64,000 nucleotides of DNA, taken from contig NZ_VJNO01000013.1 in NCBI RefSeq assembly GCF_007096885.1, forward strand, positions 113,170 to 177,169. The letters are read 5' to 3'. Position numbers and translations under genes: made by a program. Numbering within the stretch: position 1 is the stretch's first letter; each line of letters opens with the position of its first letter. A model generated the notes under the pieces. It saw nothing but the letters and a program-made list of their open reading frames with translations. It ran no database searches and was not told where the DNA came from. Origin of the DNA: Streptomyces sp. 130. GTDB taxonomy: Bacteria; Actinomycetota; Actinomycetes; Streptomycetales; Streptomycetaceae. Positions 1 through 7,678 of the stretch are shown in pieces.

Positions 1-1296
1 CTCCGCCCAGGTCGCCGCGATCCGCTCCTCGATCAGCCCCGAGCCCAGCGCGGCGGCCTGGCCGCCCGCCCGCTCGATCTCCTGGAAGAACGACCAGGCC
101 GCTTCCGCGAGTTCGTCGGTGAGCCGCTCCACGTACCAGGAACCGCCCGCCGGGTCGATCACCCGCGCCAGGTGCGACTCCTCCAGCAGGATCGTGGAGG
201 TGTTGCGGGCGATGCGCCGGGCGAACGCGTCGGGCAGGCCCAGCGCGTGGTCGAACGGCAGCACGGTCACCGCGTCGGCCCCGCCGACGCCCGCGCCGAA
301 GGCGGCGAGGGTGGTCCGCAGCATGTTCACCCACGGATCGCGCCGCGTCATCATGACCGGCGACGTCACCGCGTGCTGCCGCTGCGCCCCGGCGTCCGGG
401 GCCCCGCAGACCTCGGCGACCCGCGCCCACAGCCGGCGCGCCGCCCGCATCTTCGCGATGGTCAGGAACTGGTCGGCGGTGGCCGCGTACCGGAACTCCA
501 ACTGCCCGCACGCCGCGTCGACGCCGAGCCCGGCCCCGGTCAGCGCCCGCAGATAGGCGACGCCCGTGGCCAGTGAGGCGCCCAGCTCCTGGGCCGCCGA
601 GCCGCCCGCCTCGTGATACGGCATCGCGTCCACGACGACCGCGCGCAGCCCGGGATACTCCGCCGCGCACCGCCGCGCCCAGCGGACGGCCTCCGCCGGA
701 TCGGGCTCGGTGCCCTCGCGCGCGGCGCGCCCCAGCGGATCGGCGCCGAGGTTGCCCCGTACCTGCCCGGCCGGGACACCGCGCTCCGTGTGCAGCCGGA
801 GCAACTCGGCCGCCGCGGCGTCCAGTTCCCCGCCCGCGTCCAGGACGACGGGCGCCAGGTCGAGCAGGACGCCGTCGAGTGCCCGCTCCAGACCGGAGAC
901 CGGCACACCTGCGGTGCCCCCGACGGCCAGCCACAGCGAGGTGACGCCGTTCTCCAGGTCCGCGAGCACGGCCTCGTTGAGCACGGCGGGATCGGTGAAC
1001 GCGTGCCGCTGCCGTACGCCCCAGCCGCCCGCGGTGCTCCCCGCCGGCCTGCTGCCGCGGGTGTACGGGGCGAAGCCGGGGAGACCGGCGTCGGGCGCGT
1101 CGTCGCGCGAGGTGTAGAGGGGCCGGGTGATGAGCCCGTCCTCCACCGTGGTGGACAGTGCTTCCTCGGCGGCCGGTCCCGACAGGTCCTTGCCCGACTT
1201 GCGCAGCACACCTTCGACGAGGCTTTGCCACTGCTCGTGGGCGGGGTCAGGGAATCCGGCGGCCAGCGGAAGCTCGTCAGCAGGCTGGACCGTCAT
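1..1296 (-). CDS. mutA: methylmalonyl-CoA mutase small (beta) subunit, 3' end beyond window
   Basis: This is the non-catalytic partner of MutB in the heterodimeric adenosylcobalamin enzyme that interconverts methylmalonyl-CoA and succinyl-CoA, which links propionate metabolism and polyketide extender supply to the TCA cycle. The 432 visible residues contain the N-terminal TRPLYT segment, PGFAPYTRG and the TIM-barrel signature region with NMLRTTLAAF and DPAGGSWYVE. All are typical of actinobacterial MutA. The family is about 600 residues long, so the degenerate B12-binding domain lies to the left of the window, where mutB would be expected next. The start is the ATG at 1296-1294, with a GGGAGCT-like ribosome site about 20 bases upstream. 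It is transcribed divergently from the DUF6325 gene; the gap between them holds a palindrome. Confidence 0.93.
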   Translation of the reverse strand, partial: MTVQPADELPLAAGFPDPAHEQWQSLVEGVLRKSGKDLSGPAAEEALSTTVEDGLITRPLYTSRDDAPDAGLPGFAPYTRGSRPAGSTAGGWGVRQRHAFTDPAVLNEAVLADLENGVTSLWLAVGGTAGVPVSGLERALDGVLLDLAPVVLDAGGELDAAAAELLRLHTERGVPAGQVRGNLGADPLGRAAREGTEPDPAEAVRWARRCAAEYPGLRAVVVDAMPYHEAGGSAAQELGASLATGVAYLRALTGAGLGVDAACGQLEFRYAATADQFLTIAKMRAARRLWARVAEVCGAPDAGAQRQHAVTSPVMMTRRDPWVNMLRTTLAAFGAGVGGADAVTVLPFDHALGLPDAFARRIARNTSTILLEESHLARVIDPAGGSWYVERLTDELAEAAWSFFQEIERAGGQAAALGSGLIEERIAATWAE

Positions 1297-1377
1297 GGCC
1301 CAGATGCTAGGACAGCTCCCGGGGGAGGAGCAGTGCGTCGGCCTGTGACCTTGCCCTCCCCCAGCGCACTTGATCCT

Positions 1378-1395
1378 TTACGCACTGTCGCGTAA
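1378..1395. promoter_or_regulatory. palindrome TTACGC-N6-GCGTAA, possible operator
   Basis: A perfect inverted repeat with 6 bp arms and a 6 bp spacer lies in the divergent gap between mutA and the DUF6325 gene. Its shape and placement suit a repressor dimer site controlling one or both genes. I do not recognise the regulator. Confidence 0.35.
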
Positions 1396-1398
1396 CCG

Positions 1399-1420
1399 AA
1401 AGTCCGCTACGCGGGCTTTT
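1399..1420 (+). terminator. hairpin AAAGTCCGC-tac-GCGGGCTTT with T run
   Basis: A 9 bp stem, with one G-U wobble in RNA and a 3-base loop, ends in four Ts. It looks like an intrinsic terminator although no gene ends here on the + strand. It could attenuate a transcript leading into the DUF6325 gene, or be part of a longer operator together with the palindrome at 1378-1395. Confidence 0.35.
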
Positions 1421-1488
1421 GTCCTGGTGCGGCGGGGAATGCCCGAAGTTATGCTGCTGCCAATCCATTCATGCGGAGAGGACGCGCC

Positions 1489-1917
1489 GTGACCGTGGGA
1501 CCTGTGGAATACCTCGTCGTCGCCTTCCCCGGCAGCCGGTTCACCGGCGCCATCGCGCCCGCGCTGGCCGACGCGGTCGCGTCGAAGGCCGTGCGCATCC
1601 TGGACCTGACCTTCGTTCAGAGGGCCGAGGACGGCACCATCCAGGCCGTCGAGCTGGACGATCTGGACCCCGACGACCTGGTCTCGTTCGAGCCGGTCGA
1701 GGGCGAGGTCAGCGGCATGCTGAACAGCGAGGACATCCGGATGCTCGGCGAGCGCGTGCCGCCGGGCAGCTCCGCCGCGCTCATCGTGTGGGAGGACCTC
1801 TGGGCGGTTCCGCTGGCCGAGGCCGTTCGCGCCTCGGGCGGCCAGGTCATCGCCCACGAACGGATTCCCGCCGAGGTCGCGGAGGCCGCCGCCTCCGCCG
1901 CCGGCCACGGCAGCTGA
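1489..1917 (+). CDS. DUF6325 family protein
   Basis: A small soluble protein of 142 residues, rich in Asp and Glu, with no signal peptide or membrane segment. It matches the actinobacterial DUF6325 family (formerly placed in DUF1269), which has a ferredoxin-like alpha/beta fold and no proven function. Recognisable parts are VEYLVVAFPGSRFTG at the N-terminus and ALIVWEDLWAVPLAEAVR in the second half. The start is GTG 1489 because GGAGAGGA sits just upstream; the ATG at 1471 would place this site inside the gene. It lies 26 bp before the SHOCT-domain gene and is very probably co-transcribed with it; this gene pair is common in Streptomyces. The link with membrane or stress function is inference only. 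Confidence 0.8.
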   Translation: MTVGPVEYLVVAFPGSRFTGAIAPALADAVASKAVRILDLTFVQRAEDGTIQAVELDDLDPDDLVSFEPVEGEVSGMLNSEDIRMLGERVPPGSSAALIVWEDLWAVPLAEAVRASGGQVIAHERIPAEVAEAAASAAGHGS

Positions 1918-1943
1918 CGCCCGCACCGGAAGGGGAACACGCC

Positions 1944-2267
1944 ATGCCGATCTTCCGAGGACCCGGAATGAACCGCCGCGGACCCGGCCTCATCGGGGCC
2001 GCCGCCCGTACGGCCGTCATCGCCGGCACCGCGTCCGCCGTCACCGGGCGGGTCCAGCAGCACCAGCAGACCAGGTTCGCCCAGCAGGAGGCGGAGCAGT
2101 ACGCCGCCCAGCAGCCGGTGGCGCCCGCCCCGCAGCCCGTCGCACCGCCGCCGGCGCCCGGCGGGGACGTGGTCGGGCAGCTGGAGCGGCTGGCCGCGCT
2201 GAAGCAGCAGGGCATCCTGACCGACGCCGAGTTCGAGGCGCAGAAGGCCCGGCTGCTGGCCGGGTGA
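1944..2267 (+). CDS. SHOCT domain-containing protein
   Basis: This 107-residue protein has three parts: a basic and glycine-rich N-terminus with a weakly hydrophobic stretch (about residues 14-32), a Gln/Pro/Ala-rich linker, and a C-terminal SHOCT domain (about residues 75-107). The domain contains LERLAALKQQGILTDAEF followed by EAQKARLL. SHOCT domains are short two-helix modules, usually at protein ends, and are thought to mediate oligomerisation or membrane association. The ATG at 1944 is preceded by GGAAGGGG. It is the second gene of a likely two-gene operon with the DUF6325 gene. No enzymatic residues are seen. Confidence 0.85.
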   Translation: MPIFRGPGMNRRGPGLIGAAARTAVIAGTASAVTGRVQQHQQTRFAQQEAEQYAAQQPVAPAPQPVAPPPAPGGDVVGQLERLAALKQQGILTDAEFEAQKARLLAG

Positions 2268-2518
2268 GCACGGGGTCGCGGGGCGCCCGCCCCGTGGCCC
2301 TCCTCCCGCCTGCCCGCATGACGGCGGAAGGCGGCCGGAGACCGCCGCGACGGCACGCACGGACCCGCTCCGCGGCTTCCGGCTGCCCGCGCGGCGCGGC
2401 CGGTGGTCCCCGGAGTTTCCCGGAGTTCTGCTCCCTCGATGTGACGACACCACGCGACTTCTGATCCGGCCAGGCCGAAACCATTTCGGATGCGCGCCGG
2501 GAAAAGAGGAGATCCATC

Positions 2519-3322
2519 GTGCAAACCGTCAGGGCCGTCCCGACCGTTTCCGCCCTCAATCTGCGCGATCTCGGCGGCATCACGCTGGGCCCGGGCCGGC
2601 AGGTCCGGCCGGGCGTGGTGCTGCGCTCCGGCCGGCTCGGCGGTCTCGACCCGGTGGACGCCGCGGCCGTGGCCGCCCTGGGCGTCCGTACGGTCGTCGA
2701 CCTGCGGACCGCCGACGAGCGGGGCTCGGCCCCCGACTCCCTGCCGCCCGGTGCCCGGCTCTTCGTCGCCGACGTGCTGGGCGACAATCCGGGGGTGACG
2801 CCCGCCCGGTTCCGCGCGCTGCTCGCCGACCCGGTCGAGGCCGAACGGCTGCTGGGCAACGGCAAGGCCGAGGAAGCGGTCGCCCAGTCGTACCGGCAGC
2901 TGGTGCTCTCGCCGGGAGCCGCGGCGGCGTACCGGGCCTTCGTCGACACGGCCGCCGACCCCGCCGCGCGGCCGGTGCTCTTCCACTGCGCCACCGGCAA
3001 GGACCGGGCCGGCTGGGGGGCCGCCCTGCTGCTCCTGATCCTCGGCGCCTCGCGCGATGTGGTGCGGCAGGAGTTCCTGGCGGTCAACCCGGTCCTGCGG
3101 GTCGTCGGACGCCCGTACGTGCAGGGCTTCCTCGACGCCGGCGGCGACCCCGAGATCGCCTCGGCGATCACCGAGGTCCGGCCCCGCTACCTCGACACGG
3201 CCCTGGCCGCCATGGACGAGCGCTGGGGCGGTCTGGACGGTTACGTACGCGACTGCCTGCGCGTTCCCGGCCCCACGCTGCGGCGGCTGCGCAGCGAACT
3301 GGTGGTCTACACCGACTCGTAG
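2519..3322 (+). CDS. tyrosine-protein phosphatase, Tyr_phosphatase3 (SIW14/PtpB-like) family
   Basis: A 267-residue cytoplasmic phosphatase. The catalytic P-loop is HCATGKDRAG with nucleophile Cys157 and Arg163, the HCxxGKDR form typical of Tyr_phosphatase3 enzymes such as mycobacterial PtpB. The N-terminal NLRDLGG (residues 14-20) and RSGRLGGLD match the opening of the family. It probably removes phosphate from tyrosine or from phosphoinositide-like substrates. The GTG start at 2519 follows an AAAAGAGGAG ribosome site. It stands alone; the 250 bases before it contain nothing I recognise. The protein is full length for the family. Confidence 0.9.
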   Translation: MQTVRAVPTVSALNLRDLGGITLGPGRQVRPGVVLRSGRLGGLDPVDAAAVAALGVRTVVDLRTADERGSAPDSLPPGARLFVADVLGDNPGVTPARFRALLADPVEAERLLGNGKAEEAVAQSYRQLVLSPGAAAAYRAFVDTAADPAARPVLFHCATGKDRAGWGAALLLLILGASRDVVRQEFLAVNPVLRVVGRPYVQGFLDAGGDPEIASAITEVRPRYLDTALAAMDERWGGLDGYVRDCLRVPGPTLRRLRSELVVYTDS

Positions 3323-3404
3323 GCCCGCCGCGCCCTCCCCGGACAGCCTGCTGCCCCGGCCCGCGTCCGCGGTGCCGGGGCAGCCGGCTGTCCGGAGCTT
3401 CGTG

Positions 3405-3941
3405 TCAGACCTTCAGGAGGCGTTCGGTCAGGTCGCGGTAGTGCTGGAGGGTGATCCGCAGCTCCTCCGTCCGCGCCCCGGGGTCGCCGCCGTCCCGCTC
3501 GCCGACGTGGAGGGCGCTGCGACGCTCCTTGAGCGCGTCCGTGAGGCCGGCGACCACGGCGTCGAACGTGGACTCGGCCTCCTCCACCGCCCGGTGCGGG
3601 CTCTCCACGAAGTCGGTGACCGCCTGGTGCAGCCGGTGGGCCAGCCTGTCCTGGTCGCCGGCCGGGAGGAGGCCGGCGCCGTCCCGCGAGGTGTGCGCCC
3701 GGCCGTCGCGGCCGGGGACGAGCTGTCGCGTCGTATCGTCCGTGTGCTTGTGCCCGAGGTCCTTCTCGGCCAGCGGGACCGGCGAGACGGCCGGGGGAGC
3801 GGGGGGCGCGGTCCGGGGCGGGCGGGCCGAGCCGTCGTCGGAGAAGTACGGGGACGCGCCGCCGGCGGCCCGGTCGCCGGTGTCGGGGCGGCTCGTGGGC
3901 GCGGCCGTGGGCCGCGGGGTCGGGTCCGTGTCCTTGGTCAT
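3405..3941 (-). CDS. hypothetical helical protein, paralogue of upstream membrane-anchored gene
   Basis: A 178-residue protein. The first 85 residues are low-complexity (Pro, Ala, Arg, Asp). The second half is predicted helical and contains DRLAHRLHQAVTDFVESPHR, then AVEEAESTFDAVV, and ends RITLQHYRDLTERLLKV. This half resembles the soluble domain of the gene immediately upstream (RVQDRFVDAPRQAVAEADTL and LRTALVEARGLFDVL), so the two share a repeated domain. Its ATG overlaps the upstream stop as ATGA (3941-3938), which indicates translational coupling. I know similar coupled pairs in Streptomyces but no assigned function. Confidence 0.75.
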   Translation of the reverse strand: MTKDTDPTPRPTAAPTSRPDTGDRAAGGASPYFSDDGSARPPRTAPPAPPAVSPVPLAEKDLGHKHTDDTTRQLVPGRDGRAHTSRDGAGLLPAGDQDRLAHRLHQAVTDFVESPHRAVEEAESTFDAVVAGLTDALKERRSALHVGERDGGDPGARTEELRITLQHYRDLTERLLKV

Positions 3942-4522
3942 GCCGTGCCACTTCCTTCCGCGTGCTGCTTGTCCCGGCGGGCCGGGCGGTCCGTGCCGTT
4001 CGATACGAGGACGTCGAAGAGGCCCCGGGCCTCGACCAGCGCCGTCCGCAGCCGCTCCGTGTCGCCCTCGCCGCTCTTCGCGGCGTGCACGCGCCGGTAG
4101 CCGTGGACGTGGTGGGCGTGGTGGACGGAGAGCGCGTCGCTCTGCTCGTCGAAGTCCTCGCCGTCGGGGAAGCCGAGATCCCGGGCCAGCTCCGCGAGGA
4201 GCGTGTCGGCCTCGGCCACCGCCTGCCGCGGCGCGTCGACGAACCGGTCCTGGACCCGCGCCCAGCGGGCGAGGTACCGCTCCCGCTCCTCGGGCGTCAG
4301 CGCACGCTCGTCCAGCGAGCCGTGCCGCTTCAGCCGTTCGTTCAGTTCGTGTTCGGCGGCCTTCGTGTCGCCGTCGTGCCGGGCCACGGCACGGTCGTAC
4401 TCGGGTCCGAAACGCCGCCGCAGTCCGTGGCCGCCGTTCTTCCGGCCGAAGACGAGGAACGCTCCGGCGGCCACCACCACGACGACCGCGAGGATGATCA
4501 CGAGGGTCGTCATCGTCACCAC
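3938..4522 (-). CDS. membrane-anchored hypothetical protein, partner of the following gene
   Basis: A 194-residue protein. It begins with one strong transmembrane helix (about residues 5-25, LVIILAVVVVVAAGAFLVF), followed by a positively charged stop-transfer region and a long charged helical domain. The domain includes RVQDRFVDAPRQAVAEADTL, related to the downstream protein. ATG at 4522 and at 4513 are both possible; neither has an outstanding ribosome site. The last codon overlaps the next start, so the two are made together, and one partner is membrane-tethered and the other soluble. A coiled-coil or envelope role is a guess. No catalytic motif is visible. Confidence 0.75.
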   Translation of the reverse strand: MVTMTTLVIILAVVVVVAAGAFLVFGRKNGGHGLRRRFGPEYDRAVARHDGDTKAAEHELNERLKRHGSLDERALTPEERERYLARWARVQDRFVDAPRQAVAEADTLLAELARDLGFPDGEDFDEQSDALSVHHAHHVHGYRRVHAAKSGEGDTERLRTALVEARGLFDVLVSNGTDRPARRDKQHAEGSGTA

Positions 4523-4671
4523 CCCCGGCGGTAGTCGGTCCGCAGGTCGCTGTGTTCCACTCCCACCACCCCTTCGGGTCCGTTGCCCGGCTCCGTTCCG
4601 GCCGGGCGTGACGCTCGTGTACCCCCGCGAACGCGTTCGAGACGCGGTGATTGCACGGTCTGCCGCTCAAC

Positions 4672-4689
4672 AGGCGCCCCCGGGCGCCT
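4672..4689. promoter_or_regulatory. palindrome AGGCGCCC-cc-GGGCGCCT just upstream of a TAGGGT -10-like box
   Basis: A perfect 8 bp-arm palindrome lies 3 bases before TAGGGT (4693-4698), which resembles a vegetative -10 box for the DUF1992 gene starting at 4739. A repressor bound here would block RNA polymerase. The GC-rich sequence makes chance occurrence fairly likely. Confidence 0.3.
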
Positions 4690-4738
4690 CGGTAGGGTGG
4701 AAGGCGCCGCAGCAGGCGTACTCCGAGAGGGGATCACG

Positions 4739-5143
4739 GTGACCGAGCGCAAACCCGCGGGTGTCAGCTTCGAATCATGGGTGGACCAGCAGATCCGGGA
4801 GTCCGAACTCCGGGGCGACGTCTCCCGGCTGCCCGGGTTCGGCAAGCCGATCGAAGCGCTGAGCGCCCCGTACGACGAGGCCTGGTGGATCAAGTCGAAG
4901 ATGCGGCGCGAAGGGGTGTCGGTGCTCCCGCCGGCGCTGGCGCTGCGCAAGGAGGCCGAGGACGTCGTCGCCGGACTGCCGGAGATCCGGACCGAGGCCG
5001 AGGTGCGCCGGGTGCTGACCGAGGTGAACGACAAGATCCGCGAGGCCGTCCGCAGGCCCCCGCCGGGCCCGCTGCTCAACCTGCGCCCGTTCGACGTGGA
5101 CGCCCTGGTGGCGCAGTGGCGCACCGGGCGCGCCGCCTCCTGA
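4739..5143 (+). CDS. DUF1992 (DnaJ-C28-like conserved domain) protein
   Basis: A protein of 134 residues. It carries the DUF1992 signature: SWVDQQIRESELRGDVSRLP followed by GFGKPIEAL, then EAWWIKSKMRREGVSVLPPA and LALRKEAED. This domain is found in bacterial YhdN-like proteins and in eukaryotic DNAJC28; its biochemical role is unknown. No signal peptide or membrane helix is present. The start is GTG 4739 because GAGAGGGG precedes it by about 8 bases; longer upstream readings lack a ribosome site. It lies upstream of a GNAT gene with a 60-base gap. Confidence 0.88.
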   Translation: MTERKPAGVSFESWVDQQIRESELRGDVSRLPGFGKPIEALSAPYDEAWWIKSKMRREGVSVLPPALALRKEAEDVVAGLPEIRTEAEVRRVLTEVNDKIREAVRRPPPGPLLNLRPFDVDALVAQWRTGRAAS

Positions 5144-5203
5144 AGGGCCGGGGCCGCAAGGGGCCGGGGCCGCTTCCCGGAGGGGATGCGTAATACTCGC
5201 CGC

Positions 5204-5695
5204 ATGAGATCAAGCGTTACGCCGCCGGGCCGTCGGCTGCCCGGCGGCCCGGTCCGCGTCAGGCGGGCGACCGCGCGCGACGCCAAGCGCCTCACCCGGC
5301 TCGTCCGGGCCTCGCGCGCCTACGAGGGCCCCTACGCGCCGATGGTCGCCGGGTACCGGGTGGGTCCCGACTACATCGAGGCCCATGAGGTCTTCGTGGC
5401 CGTCCGGGAGGCGACGGACCGCGTGCTCGGCTTCTACGCGCTCGTCCTGGACCCGCCGGAGCTGGACCTGCTCTTCGTCGCGGACGACGCCCAGGGCTCC
5501 GGCACCGGGCGGCTGCTGATCGGCCACCTGCGGGCGGAGGCGGACGCGCGGGGGCTGCCCGGCGTCCGCGTCGTCTCGCATCCCCCGGCGGAGGGCTTCT
5601 ACCTGAGCATGGGCGCCGAGCGCACCGGCACCGTACGGGCCGCGCCCCCGGCGGTGATGTGGGACAGGCCCGAACTCCTGCTGCCGGTCGCCTGA
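5204..5695 (+). CDS. GNAT family N-acetyltransferase
   Basis: A 163-residue acetyltransferase. The GNAT core is clear: the N-terminal RRATARDAKRLTRLVRAS, the beta strand LDLLFVADDAQGSGTGRLLI with the acetyl-CoA-binding Q-G-S-G-T-G loop, and the C-terminal GFYLSMGAERTGTVR. The substrate cannot be told from sequence. I prefer ATG 5204 over ATG 5186. TAATACT (5191-5197) lies 6 bases before 5204 and would act as a -10 box for a leaderless message, while the GGAGGGG at 5178-5184 is too close to 5186 and too far from 5204 to serve either. The start is therefore moderately certain and the family call secure. Confidence 0.88.
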   Translation: MRSSVTPPGRRLPGGPVRVRRATARDAKRLTRLVRASRAYEGPYAPMVAGYRVGPDYIEAHEVFVAVREATDRVLGFYALVLDPPELDLLFVADDAQGSGTGRLLIGHLRAEADARGLPGVRVVSHPPAEGFYLSMGAERTGTVRAAPPAVMWDRPELLLPVA

Positions 5696-5705
5696 GGCGC
5701 GCCCC

Positions 5706-6524
5706 TCAGCCGTCCGACGCGCGGTGGACGTCCGTGACGGTGAAGAGCCCGCCGTCCGGGTCCAGGAGCGTCGCCTCCCGGCCCTCCGGCTGCGACAGCT
5801 CCTCCACCAGGGAGCCCCCGTGCTCGCGGGCCCGCTCCACGGCGAGCGTCACGTCGTCCACCGGGAAGTTGACCTGCCAGTGCGGGCGGATCAGCGGATC
5901 GGGAGCCGCCTCGACCGCGCCGGAGCTGATCCGGGCCAGCTGGCGGCCCCCGCACTGGACGATCACCTCGTCCTTCGCGTACGACACCTCGCAGGCCCCC
6001 GGCTGCCCGCTCGCCCAGTCCAGCACCTCGCCGTAGAAGATCGCGGCGTCGAAGGCGCTCCGGGTGCGCAGCCGCAGCCAGGCGTGCGCGTGGTCGTCCG
6101 GTGCGGGCGGCGACGTCGCCGGCGCGGTCCGCTCCCAGATGCCGAATCCGGCGCCGTCCCGGTCGGCGGCGAGCGCGCCGCGGCCCTTGCCGAGCGTCAG
6201 CGGTCCCACCGCCATCGTGCCGCTGCGCTCGCGGATGCGGGAGGCGGCCACATCGGCGTCACGGACGGCGAAGTAGGGCGTCCAGGCCACCGCGACGCGG
6301 AAGGCGGTGGCCACGGCCCCGATGCCGGCGACCGGGACGTCGCCCCGGCGGGCCACCGAGAAGTCGTCACCGAGCCTGCCCGGACGGAAGCTCCAGCCCA
6401 TCACCGGGCCGTAGAACCGCTGGGCGGACTCCAGATCGCGGGTCATCAGATTGACCCAGCAGGGAGCGGCGGACCCGGTCAGGGCCGCCCGCGCGGGCGG
6501 CGTGCCGGGGGTGCTTGGGGTCAT
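5706..6524 (-). CDS. VOC family (glyoxalase/bleomycin resistance-like) protein, two domains
   Basis: A 272-residue protein made of two vicinal-oxygen-chelate modules, residues about 18-135 and 148-268. The first contains WVNLMTRDLESAQRFYGPV and the second WLRLRTRSAFDAAIFYGEVL, then NFPVDDVTLAVERAREHGGS and EATLLDPDGGLFTV. Such tandem VOC proteins occur widely in Streptomyces and may bind small metabolites or act as dioxygenases or isomerases. The metal ligands are not fully conserved by eye, so a specific reaction cannot be given. The start ATG at 6524 is preceded by GAAGGCAG. It is convergent with the GNAT gene, 10 bases apart. Confidence 0.85.
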   Translation of the reverse strand: MTPSTPGTPPARAALTGSAAPCWVNLMTRDLESAQRFYGPVMGWSFRPGRLGDDFSVARRGDVPVAGIGAVATAFRVAVAWTPYFAVRDADVAASRIRERSGTMAVGPLTLGKGRGALAADRDGAGFGIWERTAPATSPPAPDDHAHAWLRLRTRSAFDAAIFYGEVLDWASGQPGACEVSYAKDEVIVQCGGRQLARISSGAVEAAPDPLIRPHWQVNFPVDDVTLAVERAREHGGSLVEELSQPEGREATLLDPDGGLFTVTDVHRASDG

Positions 6525-6649
6525 GGTGCCACTGCCTTCGTGGAGGGTGCGGCAGATGTGCCGACGGGCTTCGGGACCGTCACCAAGCCTTGCCGGGAGC
6601 GGCCGCTCCCGCAAACGCGGCACCGCCCAGCACCCCCGGGCGGGGCCGG

Positions 6650-6982
6650 TCAGTCGCGCTTGTCGTCGTCCTCGTGGCGGATCGGCTCGTTGCCGTGCTC
6701 ACCGAGCTCGTACGGCGACAGGCCGCGCCCGTCCGCCGGGAAGCGGTCGTCGCCGTGGACGTCCGGCTTCTCCTCGTGGGTGCGGTGGCCGGGGCCGACC
6801 GGCTGCTCGTCCGGCCGGGGCGGGGGCAGCTCCTGGTCGTGCCGTCGCTTGCCCAGCAGGAAAGCGCCGATCAGCATGAGCACCAGGAGCACGCCGATCA
6901 CGCCCAGCACGACGCCCGTCGCGCCGCGTCCGTCCGCGAGGGTGACCGCCAGGGAATTCAGGGCTCCATCCGAAACATCCAT
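6650..6982 (-). CDS. DUF6479 family single-span membrane protein
   Basis: A small protein with one N-terminal transmembrane helix (VVLGVIGVLLVLMLIGAFLL), a basic LGKRRH stop-transfer, then a hydrophilic tail containing PPPRPDEQP and GLSPYELGEHG. This layout is the DUF6479 family of Streptomyces membrane proteins, of unknown function. Two ATG starts are possible, 6982 (110 residues) and 7036 (128 residues); neither has a good Shine-Dalgarno sequence. I chose 6982 because family members usually have a short N-terminus before the helix, but 7036 cannot be excluded. A palindrome lies upstream at 7057-7071. Confidence 0.75.
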   Translation of the reverse strand: MDVSDGALNSLAVTLADGRGATGVVLGVIGVLLVLMLIGAFLLGKRRHDQELPPPRPDEQPVGPGHRTHEEKPDVHGDDRFPADGRGLSPYELGEHGNEPIRHEDDDKRD

Positions 6983-7056
6983 GCTTGCCGGATACCCCAG
7001 GACACAGGCGTCACTCGGGGCAGCGATCGAATTCATGTTTTAAGTGGATAAGGGCG

Positions 7057-7071
7057 CCGAAAACGTTTCGG
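7057..7071. promoter_or_regulatory. palindrome CCGAAA-acg-TTTCGG, possible operator
   Basis: A perfect 6 bp-arm palindrome sits in the divergent gap between the DUF6479 gene and the gene at 7190. AT-rich arms inside this very GC-rich chromosome and the GAAA/TTTC arms recall LacI-type sites. The regulator is unknown. Confidence 0.35.
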
Positions 7072-7189
7072 GCGGTGTGAGCACCGGCCGCGCCGGGCAC
7101 GCGGGGGATTCCGGGCCGCTCCTGTCGCAGCCGACCGTGCGCGGGGTGAGCCTGGAGAGGACGGCAATGCCCCTTCGGAAGGAGCCGCG

Positions 7190-7582
7190 GTGAACAGCGC
7201 ACAGGACAAGCGACAGGCCACGCAGGACCACCACGACCAGGAGGTGTCGGTCGTCCTCAGCGAGTGCCCCGAGGACGACGCGCGCACCGTCTTCGACGTG
7301 CTGAGGGCCGCCTTCACCACCGACCGCTCCTCGGCCGACGTACCCCATGAGACCGCGGGCAAGCGGCCCACGGCGTGGTCCGCGACCGTCGACGTGTCCG
7401 AGGCCCGGGTGGTCTCGGGGGCCGTGACGCTCGGCGCCCCCGTCACGCTCGACGCGCAGGGCGGCTATCACGCCGTCGACCGGCTCCGGGGCGGGCTGGC
7501 CGACGCCTTCGCCGTCCGGGTGGTGGGCACGGTCTCGGGCGACCAGGAGGAAGAGGTGCGGCTGCGCCTGGAGAACAAGTAG
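7190..7582 (+). CDS. conserved hypothetical protein
   Basis: A protein of 130 residues, acidic, with no signal peptide or membrane helix. The N-terminus is Gln/Asp/His-rich (QDKRQATQDHHDQEVSVVL); the rest looks like a small alpha/beta domain with VFDVLRAAF and a C-terminal DAFAVRVVGTVSGDQEEEVR. I do not recognise a named family. The codon usage is strongly GC3-biased, supporting real coding. GTG 7190 is preceded by GGAAGGAGC at good spacing. It stands alone before the molybdenum hydroxylase operon. Confidence 0.7.
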   Translation: MNSAQDKRQATQDHHDQEVSVVLSECPEDDARTVFDVLRAAFTTDRSSADVPHETAGKRPTAWSATVDVSEARVVSGAVTLGAPVTLDAQGGYHAVDRLRGGLADAFAVRVVGTVSGDQEEEVRLRLENK

Positions 7583-7678
7583 GCCGACTGCCCCATGCGG
7601 GGCCGCCGCGAGGGTCCGAGGCGGCCCTCGCATCTGGTAGAAATCGGACAAAAGTGACTTCGTCGAAAGGTGTCGCGC

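Noticed and set aside
4628..4639. Perfect palindrome CGAACGCGTTCG, resembling an actinobacterial SOS (LexA) box
   Set aside because: The SOS box needs a 4-base spacer between CGAAC and GTTCG; here it is 2, and the neighbouring genes are not SOS genes.
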